The notes: a model not told the origin generated them from the sequence alone. Shown: positions 54,153 to 60,566, counted from the first letter of the stretch. The stretch: 64,000 nt of DNA from Alsobacter sp046349155 (GCA_046349155.1 JAXMCW010000008.1:1-64000), one strand, 5' to 3'. Translations and numbers: made by a program.

Positions 54153-54394
54153 CCCGAGCGATCCGCCCAGGGCGCGCAGGCCTCTCCCCTTGCGGATTTC
54201 GCAACGGCCTGGGCGGCAACGATGGGGGCGACGGGCGGCGAAAAGTCGTTCCGATCGGGAACGACTTCCGCCTCCTCGGGCTCGATCTCAACCCGCGGCG
54301 CCGTTCTTGAGCGCTACGAGCACGCGTTCTACAATGGTCGGACCCGGTTTCCGAGGAGAACGACCTCCTCTTCCTCGCAGCGTTGGGACAAGGC

Positions 54395-54556
54395 ATGGCA
54401 GGGCGCCCGAAAGCGAATTCGATCCGCAGGAAGCGTCTTCGCCGCGAAGCCGAAAAGGCGTCGGGCGGCTCGCACCTCTTGCAGGAGAACGGCTTCCGCT
54501 TGCTGACGGAAGACGGGCGCTTCTTGTCGCTGGAATCGGCTGGCGACGGCAAGTGA
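54395..54556 (+). CDS. Small basic protein of the mobile element (53 aa)
   Basis: Reads MAGRPKANSIRRKRLRREAE and ends FRLLTEDGRFLSLESAGDGK. AAGG lies close upstream of the ATG. The 'LLTEDGRFLxLE' ending resembles short phage and element proteins that follow ParB-type genes. The N-terminal half is strongly basic and may bind nucleic acid. Function unknown; small size keeps confidence moderate. Confidence 0.45.
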   Translation: MAGRPKANSIRRKRLRREAEKASGGSHLLQENGFRLLTEDGRFLSLESAGDGK

Positions 54557-54570
54557 TCGAGACCGTCTAG

Positions 54571-54687
54571 GATCCGTTCGCCTGGGCGGCCGCCTTCGCG
54601 GCGACCGGGACGACCGCGTTATGCCCGGATTGGTTTGAGGTGCTAGAGGACGGGCGGATCGCCTTGCACCTGGGCGACGAGGACTGA
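54571..54687 (+). pseudogene. Fragment related to the 75-aa protein at 55265
   Basis: Directly after an in-frame TAG the frame reads DPFAWAAAFAATGTTALCPD and then WFEVLEDGRIALHLGDED, stop at 54685. The segment GTTALCPDWF-VLEDGR is nearly identical to residues of the protein encoded at 55265-55492. There is no start codon before it, so it is a 5'-truncated duplicate or an extra exon-like remnant. Confidence 0.55.
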
Positions 54688-54693
54688 AACGAC

Positions 54694-54720
54694 AACGGCC
54701 CGACCAATGGTCGAGCCGTT
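54694..54720 (+). terminator. Hairpin after the truncated gene fragment
   Basis: AACGGC-C-CGACC-AAT-GGTCG-A-GCCGTT forms an 11-bp stem with one mismatch and a 3-base loop, starting 6 bases after the stop at 54687. No strong U-tract. Confidence 0.45.
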
Positions 54721-54727
54721 CGCTTAT

Positions 54728-54875
54728 GCCTGCCGTGCCGCGCCTGCCGTGCCTTGCCCAGCCCTGCCGGGCCCCGCCCAGCCGTGCCGCGCCTGCCGTG
54801 CCTGCCAAGCCCTGCCGAGCCGCGCCACGCCACGCCGAGCTCTGCCTTGCCTGCCGTTCCGTGCCAATGCCGGCC
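54728..54875. repeat. Degenerate period-5 array of GCCNN
   Basis: About 28 successive units of GCC plus two variable bases (for example GCCGT GCCGC, GCCTT GCCCA GCCCT GCCGG GCCCC GCCCA) run through this stretch, with a few one-base shifts. Read on the other strand it is NNGGC. Open frames that cross it encode only Ala/Cys/Pro/Gly-rich low-complexity sequence and are not counted as genes. Confidence 0.85.
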
Positions 54876-54979
54876 GAAGCCGACGGCCGAAACATTGCTC
54901 CCGCCCGATCGCCCGTGCAAGCCGGATTCGCGTGTGGACAATCTATCCGCCGACCCTCACACCGGCCGTCCTGGGGAGG

Positions 54980-55147
54980 ATGACGGGCCCGACCCTAACC
55001 CTTCGACTTCCCCTTCGCCTGGGCGAGGACCTGTCGCTCGAGACGGTGAAGGCGCGGCTCCGGTGCTCCCGGTGCGGCACGCGGCCGAAGCCGGAGTCCG
55101 TCGCGCCCTGGTCCCAGGCGATGGCGAGTGGACACGGGAGCTTGTGA
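54980..55147 (+). CDS. Small zinc-ribbon-like protein (55 aa)
   Basis: Reads MTGPTLTLRLPLRLGEDLSL then ETVKARLRCSRCGTRPKPES. The 'RLRCSRCGxRP' ending with one CxxC is common in short proteins of alphaproteobacterial mobile elements. A GGGGAGG run abuts the ATG with no space, so the start may differ. Function unknown, perhaps a metal-binding or DNA-binding accessory protein. Confidence 0.45.
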   Translation: MTGPTLTLRLPLRLGEDLSLETVKARLRCSRCGTRPKPESVAPWSQAMASGHGSL

Positions 55148-55158
55148 GGCGCCGGGCC

Positions 55159-55236
55159 GTTGCGAAAATCGCAACTGTTTGTGAAATTACCAATTGTTTA
55201 TCAATGTCTTGCACGAAGTTGTGCAAGTGTTATCGT
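55159..55236 (+). promoter_or_regulatory. Promoter with two inverted repeats before the 75-aa gene
   Basis: GTTGCGA-AAA-TCGCAAC lies at 55159-55175 and CTTGCAC-GAAGTT-GTGCAAG at 55208-55227. A -35-like TTGCAC (55209-55214) and -10-like TATCGT (55231-55236) are 16 bases apart, so the second repeat covers the promoter core as a repressor operator would. Confidence 0.5.
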
Positions 55237-55264
55237 GGCGCCCAGGACAACGGAGGAATGGGCG

Positions 55265-55492
55265 ATGCTGATCTTCGACACGTTCAAAGAGGCCGCGGCG
55301 ACCGCTGTATCAGCGATGGGGACGACCGCGTTGTGCCCGGACTGGTTCGTCGTGCTCGAGGACGGGCGGGTCGGGCTCGATTTTCCAGACGAACTTGGGG
55401 GCAACGGCGCAACTAGGTGTGCTTCTTCTGGGACGGGCATATCTGGTGCTCCGGGTCCCACCAGAGAACGCGGAATATGGCACCGTCTTTGA
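55265..55492 (+). CDS. Small unknown protein of the mobile element (75 aa)
   Basis: Starts MLIFDTFKEAAATAVSAMGT with GGAGGA 7 bases before the ATG. The middle, ALCPDWFVVLEDGRVGLDF, matches the fragment at 54571-54687. The last 30 residues diverge and run antisense into the 3' end of the candidate toxin gene, so the true ending may have been altered by a frameshift. An operator-like promoter precedes it. Function unknown. Confidence 0.5.
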   Translation: MLIFDTFKEAAATAVSAMGTTALCPDWFVVLEDGRVGLDFPDELGGNGATRCASSGTGISGAPGPTRERGIWHRL

Positions 55493-55850
55493 CCCCAAAG
55501 ACCCGACACCGGCCAGTGACACGGACCGAATAGATCGTCTCGATCTCATATCCCAACTCGGTAAGCCGTTCGCGGGCTTCCTTGACGATCGCCGTTATCT
55601 CGATCTCGTGACAACCCACCGCCAGAAGCTCTGACCAGGTCATAGTCTGGAGACTGAGAAGGCGCGGGATTACGGACGTTAGGAGTTCTGCGGCCGGTAC
55701 AGCGTGCCAACCGAACGGCCCATCTAGATCGATTGATTCGAGGGTCCAAGCAAACGGCTTTCCCGCCATGTTGTCGGCGAGGGATCCGCCGCGCGGGACC
55801 TTGCTCGCTTGCGGGTTAAAGGCGCGGGATGGCTTCTTTCCGCGCCCCAC
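55413..55850 (-). CDS. Candidate toxin paired with the Panacea-domain protein
   Basis: 145 aa with a GTG start 3 bases after the stop of the Panacea gene. 'MTWSELLAVGCHEIEITAIV' and the C-terminal 'GRCRVFGVKDGAIFRVLWWD' followed by PEHQICPSQKKHT match a widespread family of short uncharacterised proteins with an 'R-x-W/F-G---F--LWWDPxH-V-PS' ending. The ending resembles the last strands of RelE/HigB-like nucleases, so an RNase-type toxin is possible. Toxicity is inference from the operon with a SocA/Panacea gene. The 3' end overlaps a convergent plus-strand gene. Confidence 0.7.
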   Translation of the reverse strand: MGRGKKPSRAFNPQASKVPRGGSLADNMAGKPFAWTLESIDLDGPFGWHAVPAAELLTSVIPRLLSLQTMTWSELLAVGCHEIEITAIVKEARERLTELGYEIETIYSVRVTGRCRVFGVKDGAIFRVLWWDPEHQICPSQKKHT

Positions 55851-55853
55851 GGC

Positions 55854-56297
55854 TTACGCCTCGGCGGGCAGACTGCCGTAGTACTCCGCCATCGCGGCGG
55901 GCGTAATCTCTTCGTTGCTTCGCACGTTCGGCGGGAGGCCCTGCCGCGCGTCCCGCCACGGTGCCTCAGCGTGCGTGAGGTCACTGAGCCACTGGGGGCT
56001 CTTATCGCCGTAGTAGCCGAGCACCGCCCGAATCGTCTCCTTGCCAGTGTCGTCGATGTCCTCGACACGGCCCGAAATGTCACCCGGCTTTACAATGAAG
56101 TATCCGCGATGGGCCGAATATAGATCAGGCGAGACGGGGCCGTTCGCCCACGCTTCGATCCGCTCGTTAAACAGCGGGCGCTCGTCCCACACCAGAGACC
56201 ACGCCTGTACGTAGTAGACGAGCTTTTGCAGCTTCATCGCGGTCATGGGGCCGTGCTCGGAAAGGATGAACGCGGCGACGTCGTAAACGCGTGCCAT
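55854..56297 (-). CDS. Panacea-domain (DUF4065/SocA-like) protein, candidate antitoxin
   Basis: 147 aa from the ATG at 56297, with AGGAGGGA upstream. The family signature is clear: 'MTAMKLQKLVYYVQAWSLVW' (residues 18-37) and 'IEAWANGPVSPDLY' (47-60), followed by a helical body ending 'AEYYGSLPAEA'. Panacea domains act as antitoxin domains in many two-gene toxin-antitoxin systems and as the ClpX adaptor SocA in Caulobacter. It is the first gene of a two-gene operon, with the candidate toxin 3 bases downstream. Confidence 0.88.
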   Translation of the reverse strand: MARVYDVAAFILSEHGPMTAMKLQKLVYYVQAWSLVWDERPLFNERIEAWANGPVSPDLYSAHRGYFIVKPGDISGRVEDIDDTGKETIRAVLGYYGDKSPQWLSDLTHAEAPWRDARQGLPPNVRSNEEITPAAMAEYYGSLPAEA

Positions 56298-56415
56298 CGG
56301 GCAGTCCCTCCTCTCGATCTCGGCAAGTCTTTCGGCTGCGATGGATAGGCGTGATTTAGCGGCAGAACAAGGCGATTCAAGGTAGCACATTGTGTCGCGA
56401 CGGGGGTTAATATTA

Positions 56416-56441
56416 GGGCCGGGCCTTTTCAGGTCCGGCCC
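56416..56441 (-). terminator. Hairpin between the ClpP-like operon and the Panacea operon
   Basis: GGGCCGGGCC and GGTCCGGCCC form a 10-bp stem (one G-T) around TTTTCA. On the minus strand it follows the ClpP-like gene and is succeeded by the AT-rich TAATATTAA, which may also belong to the Panacea promoter. Confidence 0.6.
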
Positions 56442-56499
56442 TTCTCGCGCCACATCCCCCGTCGCGGTAAAGGAGTCGAAACCCGCGCCGGAAGCTCTC

Positions 56500-57261
56500 T
56501 CAACCTCGAATAATGGTCGTCCCGGTCCGCTGCGCCCGCGCGATCGCAGGCCCGCTCCGCAGGGTCGCCCGCTGATTTGGCAAGGCCGAGACGGCCGCCC
56601 CTCCCAAGAGGAAGGACGGGATCCCCACAAGCCCGGCCTGGACTTGGATGTCCTGTAGGAAAATCGGCGTGCGCTCACCGTACGCCGTCCAGGCGAAGAG
56701 GCACGGCTCGGCGCCGGGGATCGTGTCGTCCTTCACGAGCCGATCGGCGAACCCTTGGGCGGCGATTTCGCTCTGCGCGTACCACGCCCCCGTCTTCATG
56801 GTGGCGAGCACGCCTTCGACGGTGTGGCGGACCTGTCCGGGCGTCCGCCGGTCGCTGTACGCGACGACGGCCGAGGCGACCTGCCGCGTCTCGGCCTCGA
56901 GCGTCGCCGCCTGGGCGGCCACGCGCGACGCGCGGCCGTATGCCAGGGCGATCGGCTCGACGAGCCCGAGCCAACTTCCGGGGCCCGCGATGATGCTGTC
57001 CGCGGCGAATGCGATCGGGAGCGCGGCGCCGGCCGTTGCGCCTTCGAGGGAGACGACCGTATCGGGCCGGGCCTTTATGATCTCGGCAATCGCCACGGCC
57101 TCGGAGACGACGCCGCCGGGCGAGTTGAGGCGGATGGCGAGCGGCATCGGGCCGGTGTCGCCTTCGGCTTCCTCGATCGCCTGGGCGACCTCCGCGGCCG
57201 TGAAGTCGGTCCCGCACACGCCGTAGAGACAAACCCAATTGCGGACAGGGGGCTCGGTCAT
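56500..57261 (-). CDS. ClpP/head-maturation-protease-like protein lacking catalytic residues
   Basis: 253 aa from the ATG at 57261, overlapping the previous stop as ATGA. The ClpP fold is recognisable: 'AIRLNSPGGVVSEAVAIAEI' (43-61), then 'SLEGATAGAALPIAFAADSI' (71-90) and 'GPGSWLGLVEPIALAYG'. In active enzymes the nucleophile Ser lies in the AAS segment and the His in MIH-P. By eye these are Gly78 and Val101. So it is probably not a protease but a structural or scaffold relative. It ends the long minus-strand operon of the element. Confidence 0.75.
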   Translation of the reverse strand: MTEPPVRNWVCLYGVCGTDFTAAEVAQAIEEAEGDTGPMPLAIRLNSPGGVVSEAVAIAEIIKARPDTVVSLEGATAGAALPIAFAADSIIAGPGSWLGLVEPIALAYGRASRVAAQAATLEAETRQVASAVVAYSDRRTPGQVRHTVEGVLATMKTGAWYAQSEIAAQGFADRLVKDDTIPGAEPCLFAWTAYGERTPIFLQDIQVQAGLVGIPSFLLGGAAVSALPNQRATLRSGPAIARAQRTGTTIIRG

Positions 57262-57479
57262 CGTCTCGGCTCCTCGTACGTCGTCCCGTCTCGTGCGGGG
57301 AATAGGCTGATCGTGAATTCTTGCACCGCCCGGAGCGCGTCGGCTCGCGAGAGTCCGCGCCGTGTGAGGTTGTCGACGGCGCCCCGAAGGGTCTCGAGAG
57401 GCGCGTCGACGCGGTATGCGAAGCGAAGCAGCGCCAGCACGGCCGTCTCGTCGGGCTGGGGCGCCTCGGTCGTCGTCAT
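57258..57479 (-). CDS. Unknown 73-aa protein of the mobile element
   Basis: 73 aa. 'TAVLALLRFAYRVDAPLETL' and 'RRGLSRADALRAVQEFTISL' are helical. Four-base overlaps with both neighbours show translational coupling. No family recognised; its place just before the ClpP-like gene suggests a role with it. Confidence 0.6.
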   Translation of the reverse strand: MTTTEAPQPDETAVLALLRFAYRVDAPLETLRGAVDNLTRRGLSRADALRAVQEFTISLFPARDGTTYEEPRR

Positions 57480-57634
57480 CGGCGCCGCGTCGGCTTGGCC
57501 GGCTCGTTCGTGCGCTCTCGGCTTTCCTGGACGGCCTCGGAGAGGCCTTCGGCCGCTTGCTCGCCGATGGACTTCGGCTTCGCCTCGCGGTCGCGTCGGA
57601 TCTGTTCGTGCGCGTCGCGCATTTCATCAGCCAT
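57476..57634 (-). CDS. Small charged protein of the mobile element (52 aa)
   Basis: Reads MADEMRDAHEQIRRDREAKP and ends ERTNEPAKPTRRR. The ATG shares one base with the stop of the upstream gene (TGATG) and the stop overlaps the next ATG (ATGA). Highly charged, helical then disordered. The tight coupling on both sides is the main evidence that it is a gene. Confidence 0.55.
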   Translation of the reverse strand: MADEMRDAHEQIRRDREAKPKSIGEQAAEGLSEAVQESRERTNEPAKPTRRR

Positions 57635-57930
57635 CAGTGGGCTCCCATGGTTGCAGGGCTTCGATATTCGCTGCGGCGGCCCTCGATCCAATGCGCGTAC
57701 AAGAGGGCGCGGACGGGCCGGGACGAGCGGTACAGCGCCAACGCCGCCAACGCCTGGAAGCGCACGGCCGAGTTGCTCGGCGTGTGGCGCTTGATGTCGG
57801 CGAGGAGGTCGATCTCGTGCGCCCATCTCGCCGTCGCGACCGAGCCGAACTCGTTCACGTACGCGTCGGCGTCGGCGTCGGTGAGCCCGGCCGCGTAGAA
57901 CAGTTGGCGGACCTCGTCCTCGTCCGACAT
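57634..57930 (-). CDS. Unknown 98-aa protein of the mobile element
   Basis: 98 aa, acidic N-terminus 'MSDEDEVRQLFYAAGLTDAD', helical body 'SNSAVRFQALAALALYRSSR' and basic end. Its ATG shares one base with the upstream TAA (TAATG). No family recognised. Size and helix content resemble phage head-completion or connector proteins, but this is only a guess. Confidence 0.6.
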   Translation of the reverse strand: MSDEDEVRQLFYAAGLTDADADAYVNEFGSVATARWAHEIDLLADIKRHTPSNSAVRFQALAALALYRSSRPVRALLYAHWIEGRRSEYRSPATMGAH

Positions 57931-58232
57931 TACGCGACGGTCCGGGCTTTGATCTTGAGGAGCCGGGCCGAGGCCCGTCGGGCTTCGTCACGATCGTGCG
58001 TCGCCGCGGCGATGGTCGCGTTCAGCGCGTCGACCTCGGCCTCGTCGACGTCGTCACCGGCGGCCCGGTCGTGGCCGTGGGCGGCGAGGGAGGCCTTCGC
58101 CTCGGCGATCGCCGACTCGGCCGTCGAGATGGCGGCGGCGATCGACGTCTCGAGCGTGGCGGCGCGGGTTTTCGTGCTGGCGCGGAATGCTTCGACGTCG
58201 TTCGCCAGTGCGTCCAATTCGGGCTTGAACAT
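57930..58232 (-). CDS. Coiled-coil protein of the mobile element (100 aa)
   Basis: 100 aa, Ala-rich and helical throughout: 'LDALANDVEAFRASTKTRAA', 'AISTAESAIAEAKASLAAHG', 'ALNATIAAATHDRDEARRAS'. Heptad-like spacing suggests a coiled coil. AAGGA precedes the ATG by about 10 bases. Perhaps scaffold-like; function unknown. Confidence 0.6.
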   Translation of the reverse strand: MFKPELDALANDVEAFRASTKTRAATLETSIAAAISTAESAIAEAKASLAAHGHDRAAGDDVDEAEVDALNATIAAATHDRDEARRASARLLKIKARTVA

Positions 58233-58237
58233 GGGGT

Positions 58238-58576
58238 CTATCCTTTCCGGGTGTCGCTGATGGACAGAATTCGGCGCCGTTCGTCGATCGTGAGCGGGAT
58301 CGCGGGCGGCTCGGCCTTGGGCGCCGGAGCACGGCCGGTTTTCACTTTGTAGGCCTGCAACTCGTCATGGCGCCGGAGCACGCCGCGCGCTTCGCTGACG
58401 ATCCGGCCAATCTCGCGCTCGACGGCCTTTTTCAGCCGGCCGCGCAGCACGCGGGCGGCGTCGCTATGCCGAGGAGACTTGAGGCGCAGGCAAACCAAGG
58501 CGTCGCCGATCGCGCGGCTCGGCGGGACCGTGCCTTTCCAAATGTCGACGGCGTCGAGGATGTAGTTATCAACCAT
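58238..58576 (-). CDS. Unknown 112-aa protein of the mobile element
   Basis: 112 aa from the ATG at 58576 (GAGG upstream), overlapping the previous gene by 8 bases; an earlier ATG at 58588 is possible. 'VDIWKGTVPPSRAIGDALVC' and 'HSDAARVLRGRLKKAVEREI' are helical and basic. Pro/Ala/Lys-rich C-terminus. No family recognised. Confidence 0.55.
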   Translation of the reverse strand: MVDNYILDAVDIWKGTVPPSRAIGDALVCLRLKSPRHSDAARVLRGRLKKAVEREIGRIVSEARGVLRRHDELQAYKVKTGRAPAPKAEPPAIPLTIDERRRILSISDTRKG

Positions 58577-59042
58577 CGACGACCTCAATCCGGACCGCGC
58601 TCCGGTTGCCCGACCGCGGATGTGCGACCTCGCGAAACTTCACGCGGAGTCCGACGTACACGTGGTCGATTCCGGCGCCGTCCAATACCCTTTGCGCGCA
58701 GTACGTTTCTTGGCCGTCGTCGCTGACAATGAATCCAAAACCCGCGCGCTCGGGCCGCGGCGGGGAGTAGCGAGCAATCTTGCCGTAGACCCAAGGCTCC
58801 GGCGGCTTCGTCGAACGTTCGGCTCGCGTGGTTCGCTCGATCTTCGCGACCACGAGTCGACCGTCGCGGAGCACCTTCGGCTCGATCCGGACCTTGTCGC
58901 CTTTGCCGAGGTCCGATTCGAGGCCCGCGTCCGTCAGGATGAAGCTCGCGACATAGTAGGCGGCGCCGTCGTCGGCATCGATCATGGCGAACGCCGCGCC
59001 CTTATCGTTGTGTCCGAAGTGAGCGACGACCCCGCGGATCAT
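58569..59042 (-). CDS. Protein with two cold-shock-like domains
   Basis: 157 aa. Residues 1-70 ('MIRGVVAHFGHNDKGAAFAM', 'GKGDKVRIEPK') follow the cold-shock/OB pattern G-V--F---KG-AF-----D. Residues about 85-157 ('YGKIARYSPP', 'AGFGFIVSDDGQETYCAQRV', 'VGLRVKFREV') repeat it with GFGFI, the RNP1-like motif. A tandem cold-shock protein would bind single-stranded RNA or DNA. In a mobile-element operon it could act on replication or on transcription. ATGA overlap with the small gene upstream. Confidence 0.6.
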   Translation of the reverse strand: MIRGVVAHFGHNDKGAAFAMIDADDGAAYYVASFILTDAGLESDLGKGDKVRIEPKVLRDGRLVVAKIERTTRAERSTKPPEPWVYGKIARYSPPRPERAGFGFIVSDDGQETYCAQRVLDGAGIDHVYVGLRVKFREVAHPRSGNRSAVRIEVVDG

Positions 59043-59152
59043 TCGCCGTCCCCTTCGGGCGGCGTCTCGGCCTCGCGCTCTTCCCTGCGAATGCGCGGGC
59101 GGCGCGACGGCTTGGCCGGGCGCGATGGACGAGGACGGGGGCGGGCGGCCAT
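59039..59152 (-). CDS. Arginine-rich 37-aa protein
   Basis: Reads MAARPRPRPSRPAKPSRRPR and ends EREAETPPEGDGE. The ATG follows the upstream TAG with no gap, and its stop overlaps the next ATG as ATGA. A basic first half and acidic end suggest nucleic-acid binding or a charge-paired tail. Such a short gene is supported mainly by its perfect fit between neighbours. Confidence 0.5.
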   Translation of the reverse strand: MAARPRPRPSRPAKPSRRPRIRREEREAETPPEGDGE

Positions 59153-59701
59153 CTAGACGGCCTCCGACGCGGCGGCGCGGAGCGCGTCGTCCGTGACGAG
59201 GAGAAGCTCGCCCGGGGCATCGGGCCGGCGCGCGACGGGCGAGCCGCTCGCGGCTTCCAGCTCGCGGGCGAGGAGCTCTTCGCGGACCTCGAGGAGGCTC
59301 CGCTCGGTGTCGATCTCCTCGAGCCTCGCGCTCCGTTCGCCCGCGCTAATCCCGCCGGGCGCGCAGTCCGCGACGAGCACCTCCTCGAGCCGCGCGGGAT
59401 CCATTTTCGCCCAAATATCGAAGCACGCCTCGGAGGCGAGCCGGTCGAACGTGTGGGTGTCGAGGCGGACATTCGCCCAAGAGGACTGCCCGACCTCGAG
59501 CCGGCCGCGCGCCTGGGCCGCGGCGATCGCCTCGCGAACGCGGCGCCTTGCTTCGCCCTTGTCGACGGGAAGGGCGAGAAGCTCCTCCCGATCGAGCCCA
59601 AGCTCTGCGATCCGGGCGCGGACCTCGCCGAGCTCGGCGCTCGTTTCGGCCAACGCACTGCGAAAGGCGGTCGCGGCGGTTTCGATTTTCTTTCCTGCCA
59701 T
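59153..59701 (-). CDS. Unknown 182-aa coiled-coil protein of the mobile element
   Basis: 182 aa. N-terminal helix 'ATAFRSALAETSAELGEVRA' and C-terminal helices 'LEEIDTERSLLEVREELLAR' look coiled-coil. The middle, 'SSWANVRLDTHTFDRLASEA' then 'CFDIWAKMDPARLEEVLVAD', may be globular. No family recognised. Starts 3 bases after the upstream gene's stop. Confidence 0.6.
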   Translation of the reverse strand: MAGKKIETAATAFRSALAETSAELGEVRARIAELGLDREELLALPVDKGEARRRVREAIAAAQARGRLEVGQSSWANVRLDTHTFDRLASEACFDIWAKMDPARLEEVLVADCAPGGISAGERSARLEEIDTERSLLEVREELLARELEAASGSPVARRPDAPGELLLVTDDALRAAASEAV

Positions 59702-59704
59702 TGG

Positions 59705-60166
59705 TCAGTCCTCCCGCGGCACGGCCGGGCGGTTCGCCCGGGTGAAGGCGGCTTCGGCGGATTGACGAAGTGAGCGCGCGACCTCGAGCCGGGCCGTCGC
59801 GTCGCGATAGCGGGCCTCGGCGTCGCTGGCCTCGACCATCGCGTCGCGCCAGGTCTTCTCGAGATCCCGGAGGGCCGGGCGATCACGCTCGTCGACCCGC
59901 GACACATCCAAGGCGCCGGAGCGGTCGGTCGGCCAGCCTTGATACCAAGTTTCGGAGCGAAACCGGACCTCATCCAGGCGATAAGGGAGGCGAATGCGAG
60001 ACGCGAATTCGTCGATTCGGTCGCGGGCCCGGCGGCTGGCGTCATAGGCGGCGCGGTGCCGGTCGCCAGCGGCGCGGGCGAGGATTTGAGCGTCCTCGGC
60101 GTCGTTCCGGATACGACGGAGCCGGGCCGGGTCGAGTGCTGACGTGAAGCTGAGGTGTGTGACCAT
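59705..60166 (-). CDS. Unknown 153-aa helical protein of the mobile element
   Basis: 153 aa from the ATG at 60166, where the ribosome site is weak. Mostly helical: 'ILARAAGDRHRAAYDASRRA', 'TWRDAMVEASDAEARYRDAT'. A Trp/Tyr-rich segment 'SETWYQGWPTDRS' interrupts. Charged throughout. No recognisable domain; it belongs to the same operon. Confidence 0.55.
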   Translation of the reverse strand: MVTHLSFTSALDPARLRRIRNDAEDAQILARAAGDRHRAAYDASRRARDRIDEFASRIRLPYRLDEVRFRSETWYQGWPTDRSGALDVSRVDERDRPALRDLEKTWRDAMVEASDAEARYRDATARLEVARSLRQSAEAAFTRANRPAVPRED

Positions 60167-60191
60167 GGTCCCAGGATAGGAACGGGATTCG

Positions 60192-60566
60192 TCACGTCCA
60201 CGATTTTGCAAATTTTGCAGCGACGGCGTCCAGGTCGTCGGAAATCGTTCGCGTTGACAGGGTATTTACGCCGAGATTCCTCAACGCTTGGACGAAGTAT
60301 TCCGGAGTGTTTTCCGCGGGATAACGTGGCACGCGGAGGGAGCGGATCTCCGATTCCATTGCTCGGGCGGCCGCGTGTTTCGATTGGTGCCAGTGGTACA
60401 GCCGCGCCCACTGCGCGAGGAGGAGGCGGCGTCGCTCGACGTCGGACGAGGCGGCGACGTCTTCCAGGGCGACCAGCTTGCGCAGCGCGTCGGCGACCAG
60501 GGGATCGGGCGAGGCGTCGGCCTGGGCGAGGAGGTGGGCGCGGCGGACGGCGGGGTCGAGCGGCAT
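60192..60566 (-). CDS. Unknown 124-aa protein of the mobile element
   Basis: 124 aa from the ATG at 60566, 22 bases after the upstream stop. 'MPLDPAVRRAHLLAQADASP' and 'LLLAQWARLYHWHQSKHAAA' are helical, with an aromatic/His cluster (LYHWHQSKH). The C-terminus 'NTPEYFVQALRNLGVNTLST' may be a small helical bundle. No family recognised. Confidence 0.55.
   Translation of the reverse strand: MPLDPAVRRAHLLAQADASPDPLVADALRKLVALEDVAASSDVERRRLLLAQWARLYHWHQSKHAAARAMESEIRSLRVPRYPAENTPEYFVQALRNLGVNTLSTRTISDDLDAVAAKFAKSWT

Larger units (their letters stand above)
53494..54190 (+). pseudogene. ParB-like (phage/plasmid type) gene remnant with internal repeats
   Basis: The frame beginning at 53494 reads IDENLMRADLSPAEHSAHV then QRKALYEAKHKTTAHGGNKG, which is the segment after the nuclease domain of phage-type ParB proteins. 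It then reads RQIGD--DRFTKEVATKTGRPER, the following helix-turn-helix-like segment. The N-terminal nuclease domain is missing. The DRFTKEVATKTGR segment is repeated three times in this frame (53,660s, 53,900s, 53,980s) and once more in another frame (54,115), so a frameshift follows the third copy. The result cannot be a normal ParB. It is probably a decayed and expanded copy near the edge of the mobile element. Confidence 0.65.

Noticed and set aside
53344..54570. A 408-codon continuous frame across the ParB region taken as one gene.
   Set aside because: The ParB-like part starts only at about 53494, the repeats change frame after the third copy, and the rest is Arg/Ser/Pro-rich. The whole frame is not a coherent protein.
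54329..54895. Minus-strand frames with Ala/Arg/Gly-rich sequence crossing the GCCNN array.
   Set aside because: They are low-complexity translations of the period-5 repeat without a start signal.
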